Assembly (NCBI GenBank): GCA_910575275.1
Contig: CAJTEE010000008.1
Span: 23,525 to 87,524 of the forward strand
DNA from: Lachnospiraceae bacterium
GTDB lineage: Bacteria; Bacillota; Clostridia; Lachnospirales; Lachnospiraceae
Reading direction: 5' to 3'
Length of the DNA stretch: 64,000 nt
The translations under genes and the position numbers were made by a program. This document shows, piece after piece, positions 26,284-35,381 of the stretch; position 1 is the first letter of the stretch; every line of letters starts with the position of its first letter. The notes under the pieces are model-generated. The model was given only the letters and a program-made list of their open reading frames with translations. It searched no databases and was not told the DNA's origin.

Positions 26284-27093
26284 ATTGGAATCACTCTATT
26301 GGCTTCTCTCCCAGTATTGATTAAGAGGATCAGCCGCGGGCACGATCTGCTTTTCCATTTTATGAGAATCGAAGGACTTGCAGAGGAGACACGGCTTAAC
26401 TCGTTTCCGGTTCGCCTTTTTTCGCTGTGGATGGACGGCTATGGCTATCCCATTTCGATTTACTATGGAGATCTGTAACTTTATATTCCCGCTTTGCTTT
26501 GGCTGGCGGATTTTTCTATTGTAAGTGCCAATAAGGTTTATGCGCTCCTGATTAATAGCTGTACAGTCTTTCTCTCCCACGCTTGCTAAAAAAATGTTTA
26601 AGGATAAAAATATTGCGGTGATCGTATGCCTTGCGTATGTAACGGCAAGTTACCGCATGGTAAATATTTATATAAGAGGGGCGGTGGGAGAATATAGCGC
26701 TATGACGTTTCTACCGTTGCTTGCACTTGCGGTTTATCGGATCTTTACAACGGATAGCTCTGATTGGAAACACTATAAGAAAAATATATTGCCTTTGACA
26801 GTGGGCATGAGCGGTCTGAGCGGGACTCATATATTCTCTGGAGAGATGGTTATTGCAGTTTTGCTTCTTCTGTGCATGGTCCTCTGGAAAAAGACTTTGC
26901 GTAAGAATACGCTGCGTGTATATATTACGGCAGCGATGCAGACAGTCCTGTCGAATTTATATTTCATTGTGCCCTTTTTGGATTATACGTTGCTGCCGTT
27001 ATTGTGAGTATATATATGTCACAATTTTTTGTCAGCAATTATAGTGACGGAATGGATATGGGGCGTTTATGGCCCACACTTTATTATTAGGTC
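26284..27093 (+). pseudogene. YfhO-like multi-membrane protein, remnant
   Basis: Translation in one frame gives RGHDLLFHFMRIEGLAEETR, MDGYGYPISIYYGDL, a stop at 26476-26478, LYIPALLWLADFSIV, a further stop, then KMFKDKNIAVIVC and NIYIRGAVGEYSAMTFLPLL up to 27007. This series matches the N-terminal third of large YfhO-like or PMT-like glycan-associated membrane proteins common in Clostridia. In-frame stops and the missing C-terminal two thirds show it is not functional. The start is not visible; it abuts the UbiA remnant. Confidence 0.65.
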
Positions 27094-27854
27094 ACGGATG
27101 AAATGACAACCTCTCCAATATTAGATGGCGCATACGCTGGATTCCCTGCAGCGGCTTGGCGCGCAGGAGGCGAATGTAAAAAAGCCTCTTGTGAGCATGG
27201 CCTGCAGATCGTCTGTCTGATGCCGCCGACCGTGGAATATCCGATGAATCTGGCGTCCGCAGATCTTGCAGTCCGCAAGAAGACTGTCGATTATCTGGTG
27301 CATGCGATCGAATATGCGAATGAGCTTGAAACGCCCATCGTGTCCTTTGACGCGGGGCTTGTGACGCTCGACGGAGATTTTTCTGCCGCCTGGTCGCGGC
27401 CAAGGGAATCGCTTGGATATCTGGCTGGCCTGGCCGGCTGCTATGGGGTAAAGCTGGCGCTTGAGATTACGGGGGGCAGGAAGGATTCGCTGTTAAATGG
27501 AAGTACAAATGCCGCAAGGCTGAAGGAGGAGCTTGCCTCACCGGATATCGGCTTTACGATGGATACGGTTTTTTGTCGCTGGCAAAGGAGACGCCCAAGC
27601 AGTTTTTTGACAGATTGGACGTCCAAAATGTATTGCATGTACACGCTGCAGACTGCAAACGTTCTGCCCTGCATCTGACGTAGGGGGAAGGGATACTCGA
27701 TCTGTGCGGCATGCTGAAGGACCTGGAACAGGCCGGCTACGAGAGATTCCTCTCTCTGCATATGCGCGGAAGCCGGGAACCGTATGTGTATGAGGAGGAG
27801 CCGGAACGCTGTATGCGTGCCGGAGCCGAATGGATGTATGCCCACATGGTATAG
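27094..27854 (+). pseudogene. Sugar phosphate isomerase/epimerase-like TIM barrel, 5'-truncated and frameshifted
   Basis: The reading frame from about 27094 encodes a xylose-isomerase-like TIM barrel without its N-terminal strands: LASADLAVRKKTVDYLVHAI, TPIVSFDAGLVTLDG and LALEITGGRKDSLL. At about 27570 the frame shifts in a T-run. The continuation LSLAKETPKQFFDRLDVQNV and HVHAADCK is followed by an in-frame TAG at 27678-27680, then LDLCGMLKDLEQAGYERFLS to a stop at 27854. Base composition is more GC-rich than the glycan locus, so this is probably the chromosomal gene into which the right edge of the locus cut. Confidence 0.7.
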
Positions 27855-27870
27855 AAAAAACGAAAAAATA

Positions 27871-27911
27871 AACCGGGAGCAGACAATTTTTTAATCCGTC
27901 TGCTCCCGGTT
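27871..27911. terminator. Bidirectional terminator
   Basis: A perfect 14-bp stem, AACCGGGAGCAGAC (27871-27884) with its complement at 27898-27911, is flanked by T-rich runs on both strands. It lies between the end of the glycan locus and the convergent DUF4349 gene. Confidence 0.9.
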
Positions 27912-27941
27912 TGCTTTTGTAACAGAAATTAAATATAAAAA

Positions 27942-28994
27942 TTAATTTTTGCTATTACTATCGCCTTTGCTGTCATTCCCATCCTTTCTGGAGAAGGGGA
28001 AACGGGATCGCTTTGGATTTGTGCCGTCAGCCTGTTTTGCGCGTCTGCGCAGGAAAAACCAGACGATAAAACAAATAATAACAATTGGAATCCAAAATGG
28101 TGACGAAATAAATATACCAATAATAAAATTCGTGAAAAAAATTCCCAGACGATTCATATTATCCTGAAATCCGTTTTGCATACGCTGCGAAGCCGTTAAC
28201 GGGGCTGTGGGGGTAAGCCTAAAGGTGACCTCGGAAATCGAAAGCCAGACTGTGCTGTACTCCACCTGATTGTCAAAGAGTCTGAGCTGTGAGCCCATGG
28301 ATTCGAGCTCATAACGGATCTCGGACAGCCGTTCCTCCAGGGAAATGACGGCTTCCAGTGTGTCGGCCTTTTCCAACAGAGCCCAGATTCGCTCCTGCTC
28401 GATCTCGAGAGATTTTTTGCGGCTTTCTATGTCGCTGTAGCGCAGTGTCACATCCTCGGTCGTCTCGGATTTGCTGGTCACGTTGCCGTTGGTCTCGACC
28501 TCCGTGACGAACGCATCCAGATTTCCGGAGGGGATTCTTGCGGTGACGGAGGCATAGCGGGGAACCGGCTCACCGTAGTAATTGGTGCGGTTTCCTGACA
28601 CCTCGGACTGCTCAGTATAGCCGCCGAGAGCCGAGATCTTTGCGCTGACTGCCTGGAGCAGCGTGTCAAACTCCTCCGTCTCGACGTCCATACGGATGGT
28701 TCGGATCAGCTTACGGTTTGTGGCAGCGAGAGCGAGAGCGCCGGAGGCAGAAGACAGATCGTCATTGCCGGAGACGGCTTCGTCTGCTATCCATTCACCG
28801 GCCTCCATTTCGTCCGAATCCCAGACGGCGCCGGCCGGGGCGGCGGTTTCGAAGGCGGCGGCTGTGGTCGCCGCTGCGGCCATTGTATCGCTGCTTTTAG
28901 AGCCTGCGCCGCAGCCCGCAAGCAGAAAGACAGAAGCGATAACGGCGCCGGCCAGAGCGGCGGCCCAGGCCCATTTGGTTTTGCATTTGTTCAT
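27942..28994 (-). CDS. DUF4349 lipoprotein
   Basis: A 350-residue envelope protein. The N-terminus is a lipoprotein signal with lipobox LLAGC (Cys28), followed by an Ala/Thr-rich linker. The DUF4349 domain runs from RKLIRTIRMDVETEEFDTLL through a coiled-coil (EIEQERIWALLEKADTLEAV, LEERLSEIRYELES). One membrane helix (FFTNFIIGIFISSPFWIPIV) follows, with a basic tail ending in KGDSNSKN. So it is anchored at both ends. The function of DUF4349 is not established. It is divergent from a two-component system, a possible regulator or signalling partner. Confidence 0.85.
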   Translation of the reverse strand: MNKCKTKWAWAAALAGAVIASVFLLAGCGAGSKSSDTMAAAATTAAAFETAAPAGAVWDSDEMEAGEWIADEAVSGNDDLSSASGALALAATNRKLIRTIRMDVETEEFDTLLQAVSAKISALGGYTEQSEVSGNRTNYYGEPVPRYASVTARIPSGNLDAFVTEVETNGNVTSKSETTEDVTLRYSDIESRKKSLEIEQERIWALLEKADTLEAVISLEERLSEIRYELESMGSQLRLFDNQVEYSTVWLSISEVTFRLTPTAPLTASQRMQNGFQDNMNRLGIFFTNFIIGIFISSPFWIPIVIICFIVWFFLRRRAKQADGTNPKRSRFPFSRKDGNDSKGDSNSKN

Positions 28995-29182
28995 AATTAG
29001 TTCCTCCCATCGTTACGATATCCTAGTGGAACAGGCGCAGATTTGAGTGCCTCCTGCTGTAACTGTCTTAACAATACCATATTTATCCTGCCGTTTTCAA
29101 TGGATGTCAGGAAGGTGTAAGAATTATTCAGAAACCTGTAAGAGGACGACGGCATGAAACTACAAAATTTAGAATAGTTTTA

Positions 29183-29211
29183 TAAACAGAGGGGGACAAA
29201 TGTGGTATAAT
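29183..29211 (+). promoter_or_regulatory. Promoter of the two-component operon
   Basis: A perfect TATAAT at 29206-29211 is preceded at 17 bases by TAAACA (29183-29188). The two-component kinase begins 64 bases downstream. Confidence 0.65.
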
Positions 29212-29229
29212 CTCGACAGAGATTATACC
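29204..29229. promoter_or_regulatory. Perfect palindrome over the -10 box (candidate operator)
   Basis: GGTATAATCTC (29204-29214) and its exact complement GAGATTATACC (29219-29229) are separated by GACA. The left arm contains the -10 hexamer and the right arm covers the expected transcription start. It could be an operator bound by a dimer, or form a 5'-end hairpin in the mRNA. Confidence 0.6.
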
Positions 29230-29275
29230 GCTGCCGCAGTCCCTGCCGGCAGAATCAAAAGGAGGAACGGCGCAG

Positions 29276-30754
29276 TTGAAGATTCGGACAAAGCTGCTGA
29301 TCGCATTTTTTACCATCACCGTCGTACCGATTTTTCTTATGTATGTAACATTCATGAACCTGAATGCGTATCAGACGCGGGCGTTTCGAGAAACCTATAA
29401 TCTTGCGGAGCATGTGGATCTGATGGCGGATACCTCGATCCGGATTTTCAGCCGCCTGACGGAGTCGATCCAGCAGGAAATTGACAAGGGGCTTGCCGGG
29501 GAGCCGGAGAAATTTGAGGATCCCGTGTATCTGGAGGAGCTGAATGAACGGCTTTCCACGAAGTACTCCTTCCTGGTGCTGGAGAAGGCAGACGAACTTC
29601 TTTTTGTCGGAAATGCAGAGAGCATCGAACGGATCCTGGCAGAGTTTTCCGGTTTTTCCGATTTGGGCTACATGGCCGCATGGCGGAATTATCTGGATGA
29701 CGAGACCGAACATCTGATTAAGCAGAGAGATTTCCTGTTTGCGGATGGGCGGCCCGGGACGATCTATCTGGTGACCAATGTCGTAGACATGATTCCCGAG
29801 ATGCGTTCTATGGTATTTGAAATGCTCATGTGCGGCGTCCTGATTCTTGTGATTACGGGCGCGGTGTTAACGGCGTGGATCTATCGCTCCCTTTTAAGAC
29901 CCATCGGCCGGCTGCAGGAGGCGACGCAGAAAATCCGGGATGGGAACCTGGATTTTACGTTAGATGTGGAGGACGATGACGAGGTAGGCCAGCTTTGCCA
30001 GGATTTTGAAGAAATGCGGGTCCGCTTAAAGGAATCCCAGGAGGAGAAGGTTCAATATGATAAGGAAAATAAAGAGCTGATCAGCAACATTTCACATGAT
30101 CTAAAGACGCCGATCACGGCAATCAAGGGCTATGTGGAGGGGATCATGGATGGCGTGGCCTCGTCCCCGGAGAAGCTAGATAAATATATCCGGACGATCT
30201 ATAACAAGGCGAACGATATGGACCGCCTGATTGATGAGCTGACGTTTTATTCGAAGATCGACACAAATAAGATCCCCTATATCTTTTCAAAAATCAATGT
30301 GGCAAATTATTTCCGCGACTGCATCGACGAGGTAGGGCTGGAGCTGGAGGCGAGAGGGGTGGAGCTCGGCTACACGAACCAGGTGGATGAGGAGGTTTTG
30401 GTGATCGCCGATGCTGAACAGATCAAGCGGGTCATCAATAATATTATCGGAAATTCTTTAAAATATATGGATAAAAAGCACGGCGTGATCCGCATTCGCC
30501 TTTTCGACGTAGGAGATTTTGTACAGATCGAGATTGAGGATAACGGCAAAGGGATCGGACAAAAGGAGCTCCCGTATATTTTTGACCGGTTTTACCGGAC
30601 GGATTCGTCGAGGAATTCTTCAAAGGGTGGAAGCGGGATCGGCCTTTCCATTGTCAAAAAGATCGTGGAGGATCATGGCGGTAAGATTTGGGCGACAAGC
30701 AGAGAAGGAATTGGCACAGAGATTCATTTTGTGCTTAGAAAGATAAGCGCGTGA
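29276..30754 (+). CDS. Sensor histidine kinase (HAMP-HisKA-HATPase)
   Basis: A 492-residue membrane kinase: a first helix at about residues 7-25, an extracytoplasmic domain to about 180, a second helix (MLMCGVLILVITGAVLTAWI), HAMP, then HisKA with the phosphoacceptor His274 in ISHDLKTPITAIKGY. The catalytic domain follows, with IINNIIGNSLKYMDK (N box), DNGKGIGQKELPYIFDRFYR (G1/F) and GGSGIGLSIVKKI (G2). The TTG start at 29276 has AGGAGG 10 bases upstream. It is cotranscribed with the response regulator 14 bases downstream. The stimulus is unknown. Confidence 0.93.
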   Translation: MKIRTKLLIAFFTITVVPIFLMYVTFMNLNAYQTRAFRETYNLAEHVDLMADTSIRIFSRLTESIQQEIDKGLAGEPEKFEDPVYLEELNERLSTKYSFLVLEKADELLFVGNAESIERILAEFSGFSDLGYMAAWRNYLDDETEHLIKQRDFLFADGRPGTIYLVTNVVDMIPEMRSMVFEMLMCGVLILVITGAVLTAWIYRSLLRPIGRLQEATQKIRDGNLDFTLDVEDDDEVGQLCQDFEEMRVRLKESQEEKVQYDKENKELISNISHDLKTPITAIKGYVEGIMDGVASSPEKLDKYIRTIYNKANDMDRLIDELTFYSKIDTNKIPYIFSKINVANYFRDCIDEVGLELEARGVELGYTNQVDEEVLVIADAEQIKRVINNIIGNSLKYMDKKHGVIRIRLFDVGDFVQIEIEDNGKGIGQKELPYIFDRFYRTDSSRNSSKGGSGIGLSIVKKIVEDHGGKIWATSREGIGTEIHFVLRKISA

Positions 30755-30768
30755 AAAGGAGAAGCAAT

Positions 30769-31458
30769 ATGAGCAGGATTTTGATTGTGGAAGACGAGGA
30801 GAGCATCGCCGAGCTGGAAAAGGACTATCTGGAGCTGTCGGGGTTCGAGGTCGAGATCGAAAATGATGGGGGAGCGGGGTTAAAACGTGCGCTGGAGGAG
30901 GAGTTTGACCTGTATATCCTGGATCTGATGCTGCCCGGGATGGACGGGTTTGAGATCTGCCGGGAGATCCGTGAGAGGAAAAACACGCCGATCATTATGG
31001 TTTCGGCAAAAAAGGATGATATTGACAAGATCCGCGGCCTGGGACTGGGAGCCGACGATTATATGACGAAGCCGTTCAGCCCGAGTGAGATGGTGGCGCG
31101 TGTAAAGGCGCATATGTCGCGGTATGAACGGCTGATCGGGAGTGGAATGCCGACAAACGACGTGATTGAGATACGAGGCTTAAAGATCGACAAGACAGCC
31201 CGCCGCGTCTACATTAACGGCGAGGAAAAGAACTTCACGACCAAGGAATTTGATCTGCTTACCTTTCTGGCGCAGAACCCGAATCATGTTTTCACGAAAG
31301 AGGAACTGTTCTCCAGGATCTGGGATATGGAATCCATCGGTGATATCGCAACCGTTACCGTCCATATCAAGAAGATCCGAGAAAAGATCGAGCTCAATAC
31401 AGCCAAACCCCAGTATATCGAGACGATCTGGGGAGTAGGGTACCGGTTTAAAGTCTAA
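30769..31458 (+). CDS. OmpR/PhoB-family response regulator
   Basis: A 229-residue regulator with a receiver domain (acidic pocket EDEE near residues 8-11, phosphoacceptor Asp52 in YILDLMLPGMDG, Lys in MTKPFSP) and a winged-helix DNA-binding domain ending GVGYRFKV. It is the partner of the upstream kinase. The ATG at 30769 has AAAGGAG upstream; an in-frame GTG at 30751 overlaps the kinase stop and lies before the Shine-Dalgarno. The palindrome upstream of the kinase is a candidate target site (inference). Confidence 0.93.
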   Translation: MSRILIVEDEESIAELEKDYLELSGFEVEIENDGGAGLKRALEEEFDLYILDLMLPGMDGFEICREIRERKNTPIIMVSAKKDDIDKIRGLGLGADDYMTKPFSPSEMVARVKAHMSRYERLIGSGMPTNDVIEIRGLKIDKTARRVYINGEEKNFTTKEFDLLTFLAQNPNHVFTKEELFSRIWDMESIGDIATVTVHIKKIREKIELNTAKPQYIETIWGVGYRFKV

Positions 31459-31494
31459 GCCGGTACAGCCCAGACTTTTTCTATAAAAATTCTC

Positions 31495-31524
31495 AATCCC
31501 GTGTATGCCGGTACGCGGGATTTT
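31495..31524 (+). terminator. Rho-independent terminator after the response regulator
   Basis: An 11-bp stem (31495-31505 with 31512-31522, one mismatch-type T-G pair) and a 6-base loop end in TTTT. Confidence 0.75.
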
Positions 31525-31608
31525 GCTATTACCCGGTTCGGAGTATCATAAAAACTATCCAATTTCCCCTCTCGGATTCAAAAAAATTCAGTAATTTTTT
31601 AACAAACC

Positions 31609-31637
31609 TTGACAAAAAATATCTGGTTTATTATAAT
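31609..31637 (+). promoter_or_regulatory. Strong sigma-A promoter of the Rrf2-acyl-CoA dehydrogenase-FDP operon
   Basis: A consensus TTGACA (31609-31614), a 17-base spacer and a consensus TATAAT (31632-31637), 27 bases before the Rrf2 start codon. A perfect promoter next to an Rrf2 gene suggests tight repression by the product. Confidence 0.9.
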
Positions 31638-31664
31638 AAAGAACAAGAAGAAGGGAGAGACAAG

Positions 31665-32081
31665 ATGCTGCTGACACAGGAAACCGATTACGCACTGCGG
31701 ATTATGCGGTCGCTTTCGGAGGGAGGAAGCTTATCCATGCAGGAGCTTTCGGAACGTGAGGCTCTGCCGCAGAATTTTGCATATAAAATTGCCAAGAAGC
31801 TGGAAAAAGCCGGAATGCTGCGGATTACGCGGGGTGTGAACGGCGGCTGTACATTGAGCTGTGATCTGCGTAAAGTAAGCTTTTACGATTTGATCGCGGC
31901 GGTGGAAAAACGCGCGGTCCTAAGCGGCTGCATGATTTCCGATTATGACTGCCAATGGAGGGAGGGCCATGCGGGGATCTGTTCGACGCATAACAGGCTT
32001 TGTCTCCTGCAGAAGGAGATTGAGAATGAATTTCGCTCCAGGAGCCTTTTTTGGGTGCTGGGAGGCGAGGATGGTAAATAA
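31665..32081 (+). CDS. Rrf2-family transcriptional regulator
   Basis: A 138-residue regulator with the N-terminal winged helix of the Rrf2 family (LLTQETDYALRIMRSL, LSMQELSEREALPQNFAYKI, ITRGVNGGCTL). It has four cysteines in the C-terminal part (Cys89, Cys96, Cys106, Cys113), a layout like the Fe-S cluster sites of IscR and NsrR. It is therefore likely to sense oxygen, nitric oxide or cluster status. The gene leads the operon for the acyl-CoA dehydrogenase fusion and the flavodiiron protein and may repress its own strong promoter. Confidence 0.88.
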   Translation: MLLTQETDYALRIMRSLSEGGSLSMQELSEREALPQNFAYKIAKKLEKAGMLRITRGVNGGCTLSCDLRKVSFYDLIAAVEKRAVLSGCMISDYDCQWREGHAGICSTHNRLCLLQKEIENEFRSRSLFWVLGGEDGK

Positions 32082-32129
32082 AGGGGATAGGAAAGCGCCC
32101 CCATTTATAAAATAAAAAGGAGGATACAT

Positions 32130-34043
32130 ATGCTTTTTACAACGACACAGGAGCATGAGGAGCTTCGCAAAAAAATACGGGCATTCGCGGAGAGCGAGAT
32201 AGCGCCGCAGGCGTTTGCGCTCGACCAGAACAATGAGTTCCCCGCGGAGGCGGTGAAGAAGCTCGGTGAAATGGGCCTCATGGGGATCCCGTATCCGAAA
32301 GAATACGGCGGAGCCGGGCTTGATGTTTTAAGCTATGCAATCGCAGTCGAGGAGTTGGCGAGAGTGGACGGCGGAGCCGGCGTTATTTTGTCGGCGCACG
32401 TTTCGCTGGGTTCGTGGCCGATCTTTGGCTTCGGCACGGAGGAACAGAAACAGAAGTATCTGGTCCCGCTCGCGGGGGGAGAAAAGATTGCGGCGTTTGG
32501 CCTGACCGAGCCCAATGCCGGTTCGGATGCGGGCGGCACCGAGACGACGGCCGTGCTGAAAGGGGATTATTATCTCTTAAACGGCGGTAAGATCTTTATC
32601 ACCAACGCCCCCAAGGCGGATACATATGTAGTCTTTGCCGTGACGACGCCGGATATCGGAACGCGCGGAATCTCTGCGTTTATTGTGGAGAAGGGCTGGG
32701 AAGGCTTTGAATTCGGGGATCATTACGATAAAATGGGAATCCGCTCCTCCTCGACGGCAGAGCTGATCTTCAACGATGTGAAGGTGCCGAAGGAAAATCT
32801 CCTCGGAAAAGAGGGCGACGGTTTTAAGATTGCAATGGCGACGTTAGACGGCGGCAGGATCGGAATTGCCGCGCAGGCGTTGGGAATCGCCCAGGGCGCG
32901 TTTGAGCATGCTCTGGCCTATTCCAAAGAGAGGATTCAGTTCGGAAAGCCGATCTGCCAGCAGCAGGCGGTTTCCTTCAAGCTCGCGGATATGGCGACGA
33001 AGCTGCGCTGCGCCCGCTTCCTGGTATACAGCGCTGCCGAGCAGAAGGAAGCACACGTACCGTACGGCATGGAAGCGGCCATGGCGAAAATGTATGCTTC
33101 CGATATCGCGCTTGAGGTTACCAATGACGCGATGCAGATCTTCGGCGGCAGCGGCTTCTTAAAGGGCATGGAGGTGGAGCGCGCGTACCGGGATGCGAAG
33201 ATCACGACGATCTATGAAGGGACGAACGAGATCCAGCGTGTCGTGATCGCGTCACATTTGATCGGCAAGATGCCGAAGGAAAAAGGCGGGAGCTCTGCAA
33301 AGCCCATGAAAAAGGCGGCTCCGGTCACAGGGCTTCGGAAAAAAATGATCCTCAAAGAGGGGAGCGCCAAGGAGCGTGTGGATGCCGTGGTAAACGCCCT
33401 CAAAAAGGATGGCTATGACTTTACCGTCGGAATCCCGATGGATACGCCGATCGCCCAGGCGGAGCGCGTGGTCTCCGCGGGAAAAGGCATCGGGGAAAAG
33501 GAAAACATGAGGTTAATCGAGGAGCTCGCGAGACAGGCGGGCGCGGCAATCGGTTCCTCCCGTCCGGTTGCGGAGACCTTGAAATATGTGCCGCTCAACC
33601 GCTATGTCGGCATGTCGGGCCAGAAATTCAAAGGCAATCTTTATATCGCCTGCGGGATCTCCGGAGCGATCCAGCATTTAAAGGGAATCAAGGATGCGTC
33701 TACGATCGTGGCGATCAACAAGAATGCCAATGCACCGATTTTTAAGAACTGTGATTACGGGATTGTCGGTGACGTAAACGAGATCCTGCCGCTCCTTTCG
33801 GAGGCGCTTGACACCGGAGAAAAGCAGCCCGCGCCGCCCATGGTCAAGATGAAACGCCCGCTGCCGCCAAAGGAAAAGCCGATCGGCAAATCCTATGTAT
33901 GCGGTGGCTGCGGCTATGAATATGATCCTGCCATCGGCGATGAGGATAACGAGATCGCCCCGGGCACCTTGTTTGAAAAGCTGCCGGATGACTGGGTCTG
34001 CCCGGAGTGCGCAGAGACGAAGGACCAGTTCATTGAGGCATAA
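32130..34043 (+). CDS. Acyl-CoA dehydrogenase-EtfA(C-terminal)-rubredoxin fusion
   Basis: A 637-residue three-domain flavoprotein. Residues 1-380 are an acyl-CoA dehydrogenase with [26 protein letters not shown] and the catalytic Glu in [12 protein letters not shown]. About residues 440-575 match the FAD-binding C-terminal domain of Etf-alpha ([48 protein letters not shown]). The last 49 residues are rubredoxin (CGGCGY, CPEC). This order can pass electrons from acyl-CoA via two flavins to the rubredoxin iron and on to an acceptor, plausibly the flavodiiron protein encoded next. AAAAGGAGG precedes the ATG. No separate EtfB is nearby. Confidence 0.9.
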   Translation: MLFTTTQEHEELRKKIRAFAESEIAPQAFALDQNNEFPAEAVKKLGEMGLMGIPYPKEYGGAGLDVLSYAIAVEELARVDGGAGVILSAHVSLGSWPIFGFGTEEQKQKYLVPLAGGEKIAAFGLTEPNAGSDAGGTETTAVLKGDYYLLNGGKIFITNAPKADTYVVFAVTTPDIGTRGISAFIVEKGWEGFEFGDHYDKMGIRSSSTAELIFNDVKVPKENLLGKEGDGFKIAMATLDGGRIGIAAQALGIAQGAFEHALAYSKERIQFGKPICQQQAVSFKLADMATKLRCARFLVYSAAEQKEAHVPYGMEAAMAKMYASDIALEVTNDAMQIFGGSGFLKGMEVERAYRDAKITTIYEGTNEIQRVVIASHLIGKMPKEKGGSSAKPMKKAAPVTGLRKKMILKEGSAKERVDAVVNALKKDGYDFTVGIPMDTPIAQAERVVSAGKGIGEKENMRLIEELARQAGAAIGSSRPVAETLKYVPLNRYVGMSGQKFKGNLYIACGISGAIQHLKGIKDASTIVAINKNANAPIFKNCDYGIVGDVNEILPLLSEALDTGEKQPAPPMVKMKRPLPPKEKPIGKSYVCGGCGYEYDPAIGDEDNEIAPGTLFEKLPDDWVCPECAETKDQFIEA

Positions 34044-34066
34044 AAAGCGAAAGGAGGTTTATATCT

Positions 34067-35281
34067 ATGTATAGTGTGAGAAAAGTAACCGAGGATTTAT
34101 ACTGGGTCGGTGCCAATGATCACCGTCTGGCCCTGTTTGAGAATATTCATCCGATCCCGCGCGGGGTATCCTATAACGCCTATCTGCTGCTTGACGAGGA
34201 GAGCGTTTTGTTTGACACGGTGGACTGGTCCGCGTGCCGCCAGCTTTTGGAGAACGTGGAGCATCTGCTGGGGGAGAAGCCGCTCGATTATCTGGTAATC
34301 AATCATATGGAGCCGGATCACGGCGCTTCCATTGAGGAGATCCTCCTGCGCTATCCGAACGTCAAGATCGTCAGCACGCCGAAGGCGTTCATGCTGATGC
34401 ATCAGTTCGGCTTCCATGTAGACGGCCATGAGCAGATCGAGGTGGCAGAGGGCGATACCATGACCTTTGGCGCGCATACGATCACGTTCGTCTATGCGCC
34501 GATGGTGCACTGGCCGGAGGCAATGGTTTCCTTTGACACCAGCAACGGAGTCCTGTTTGCGGCGGACGCATTCGGCTCCTTCGGGGCGCTCGACGGCAAG
34601 CTCTTTAACGACGAGGTGGATTTCCAGCATGACTGGCTGGATGATGCCAGACGTTATTTTACAAACATCGTCGGCAAATACGGCCCGCACGTGCAGGCGC
34701 TTTTAAAAAAGGCCGGGACGATCGACATCAAGATGGTCTGCCCGCTTCACGGACCGGTGTGGAGAAACAATCTCGGCTGGTTTATCGACAAGTATGCACA
34801 TTGGAGTAGCTACGAGCCGGAGGAGAAGGGCGTCCTGATCGCCTATGCATCCATGTACGGCAACACGGAGTCTGCGGCGCAGGCTCTGGCCGCCAAGCTC
34901 TGCGAGCGCGGCATCACGAACGTGATCGTACGCGACGTGTCCAACACCCATGTGTCGCAGCTCATTTCCGATACGTTTAAGCTCAGCCATGTGGTTCTGG
35001 CCTCTGTGACATACAACCTGGGAATCTATCCGGTGATGCACAACTTCCTGATGGATATGAAGGCGCTTAACCTGCAGAAGCGGACGTTTGCGATCATCGA
35101 AAACGGCTCCTGGGCCTGCAAATCCGGTGACCTGATGCAAAAGTTCATCGACGAGGAGCTGAAGGACATGACCGTATTAAATGAAAGGCTGTCTTTGGCC
35201 TCGGCGCTGCATCCGGATAAGGCTGGCGAGCTCGACGCACTTGCCGACAGCATTCGCGACTCGATCAACGGAATCGAATAA
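34067..35281 (+). CDS. Flavodiiron protein (A-type flavoprotein, O2/NO reductase)
   Basis: A 404-residue protein with an N-terminal metallo-beta-lactamase-like diiron domain (ligands in NHMEPDHGA, residues 79-87, then VHWPEAM, ADAFGSFG and PLHGPVW). A C-terminal flavodoxin domain follows (AYASMYGNTESAA as FMN phosphate loop). It reduces O2 to water or NO to N2O with electrons usually from rubredoxin. The upstream gene carries a rubredoxin domain and lies 23 bases away, so the two probably form one electron chain under Rrf2 control. Confidence 0.93.
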   Translation: MYSVRKVTEDLYWVGANDHRLALFENIHPIPRGVSYNAYLLLDEESVLFDTVDWSACRQLLENVEHLLGEKPLDYLVINHMEPDHGASIEEILLRYPNVKIVSTPKAFMLMHQFGFHVDGHEQIEVAEGDTMTFGAHTITFVYAPMVHWPEAMVSFDTSNGVLFAADAFGSFGALDGKLFNDEVDFQHDWLDDARRYFTNIVGKYGPHVQALLKKAGTIDIKMVCPLHGPVWRNNLGWFIDKYAHWSSYEPEEKGVLIAYASMYGNTESAAQALAAKLCERGITNVIVRDVSNTHVSQLISDTFKLSHVVLASVTYNLGIYPVMHNFLMDMKALNLQKRTFAIIENGSWACKSGDLMQKFIDEELKDMTVLNERLSLASALHPDKAGELDALADSIRDSINGIE

Positions 35282-35307
35282 TAAATAAAATCAGATTGCC
35301 TCCCCAT

Positions 35308-35341
35308 CGGCTGGCTGCGTTTGAAAAAACGCAGCCGGCCG
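35308..35341 (+). terminator. Hairpin terminator after the flavodiiron gene
   Basis: A 14-bp GC-rich stem (35308-35321 with 35328-35341, one T-G pair). The 3' side has only GTTTG, so termination may be partial. Confidence 0.55.
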
Positions 35342-35381
35342 GTTTGCGCGCTCGGGCGATCAAGACAAAGGAAAGAATAAC

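Noticed and set aside
27103-27678. Intact 191-residue sugar isomerase
   Set aside because: The N-terminal barrel strands are absent and the family match continues in another frame after about 27570, so it is a pseudogene.
28663-29046. Plus-strand frames opposite the DUF4349 gene
   Set aside because: They are Ala/Arg-rich antisense shadows of the low-complexity linker and carry no ribosome-binding site or motif.
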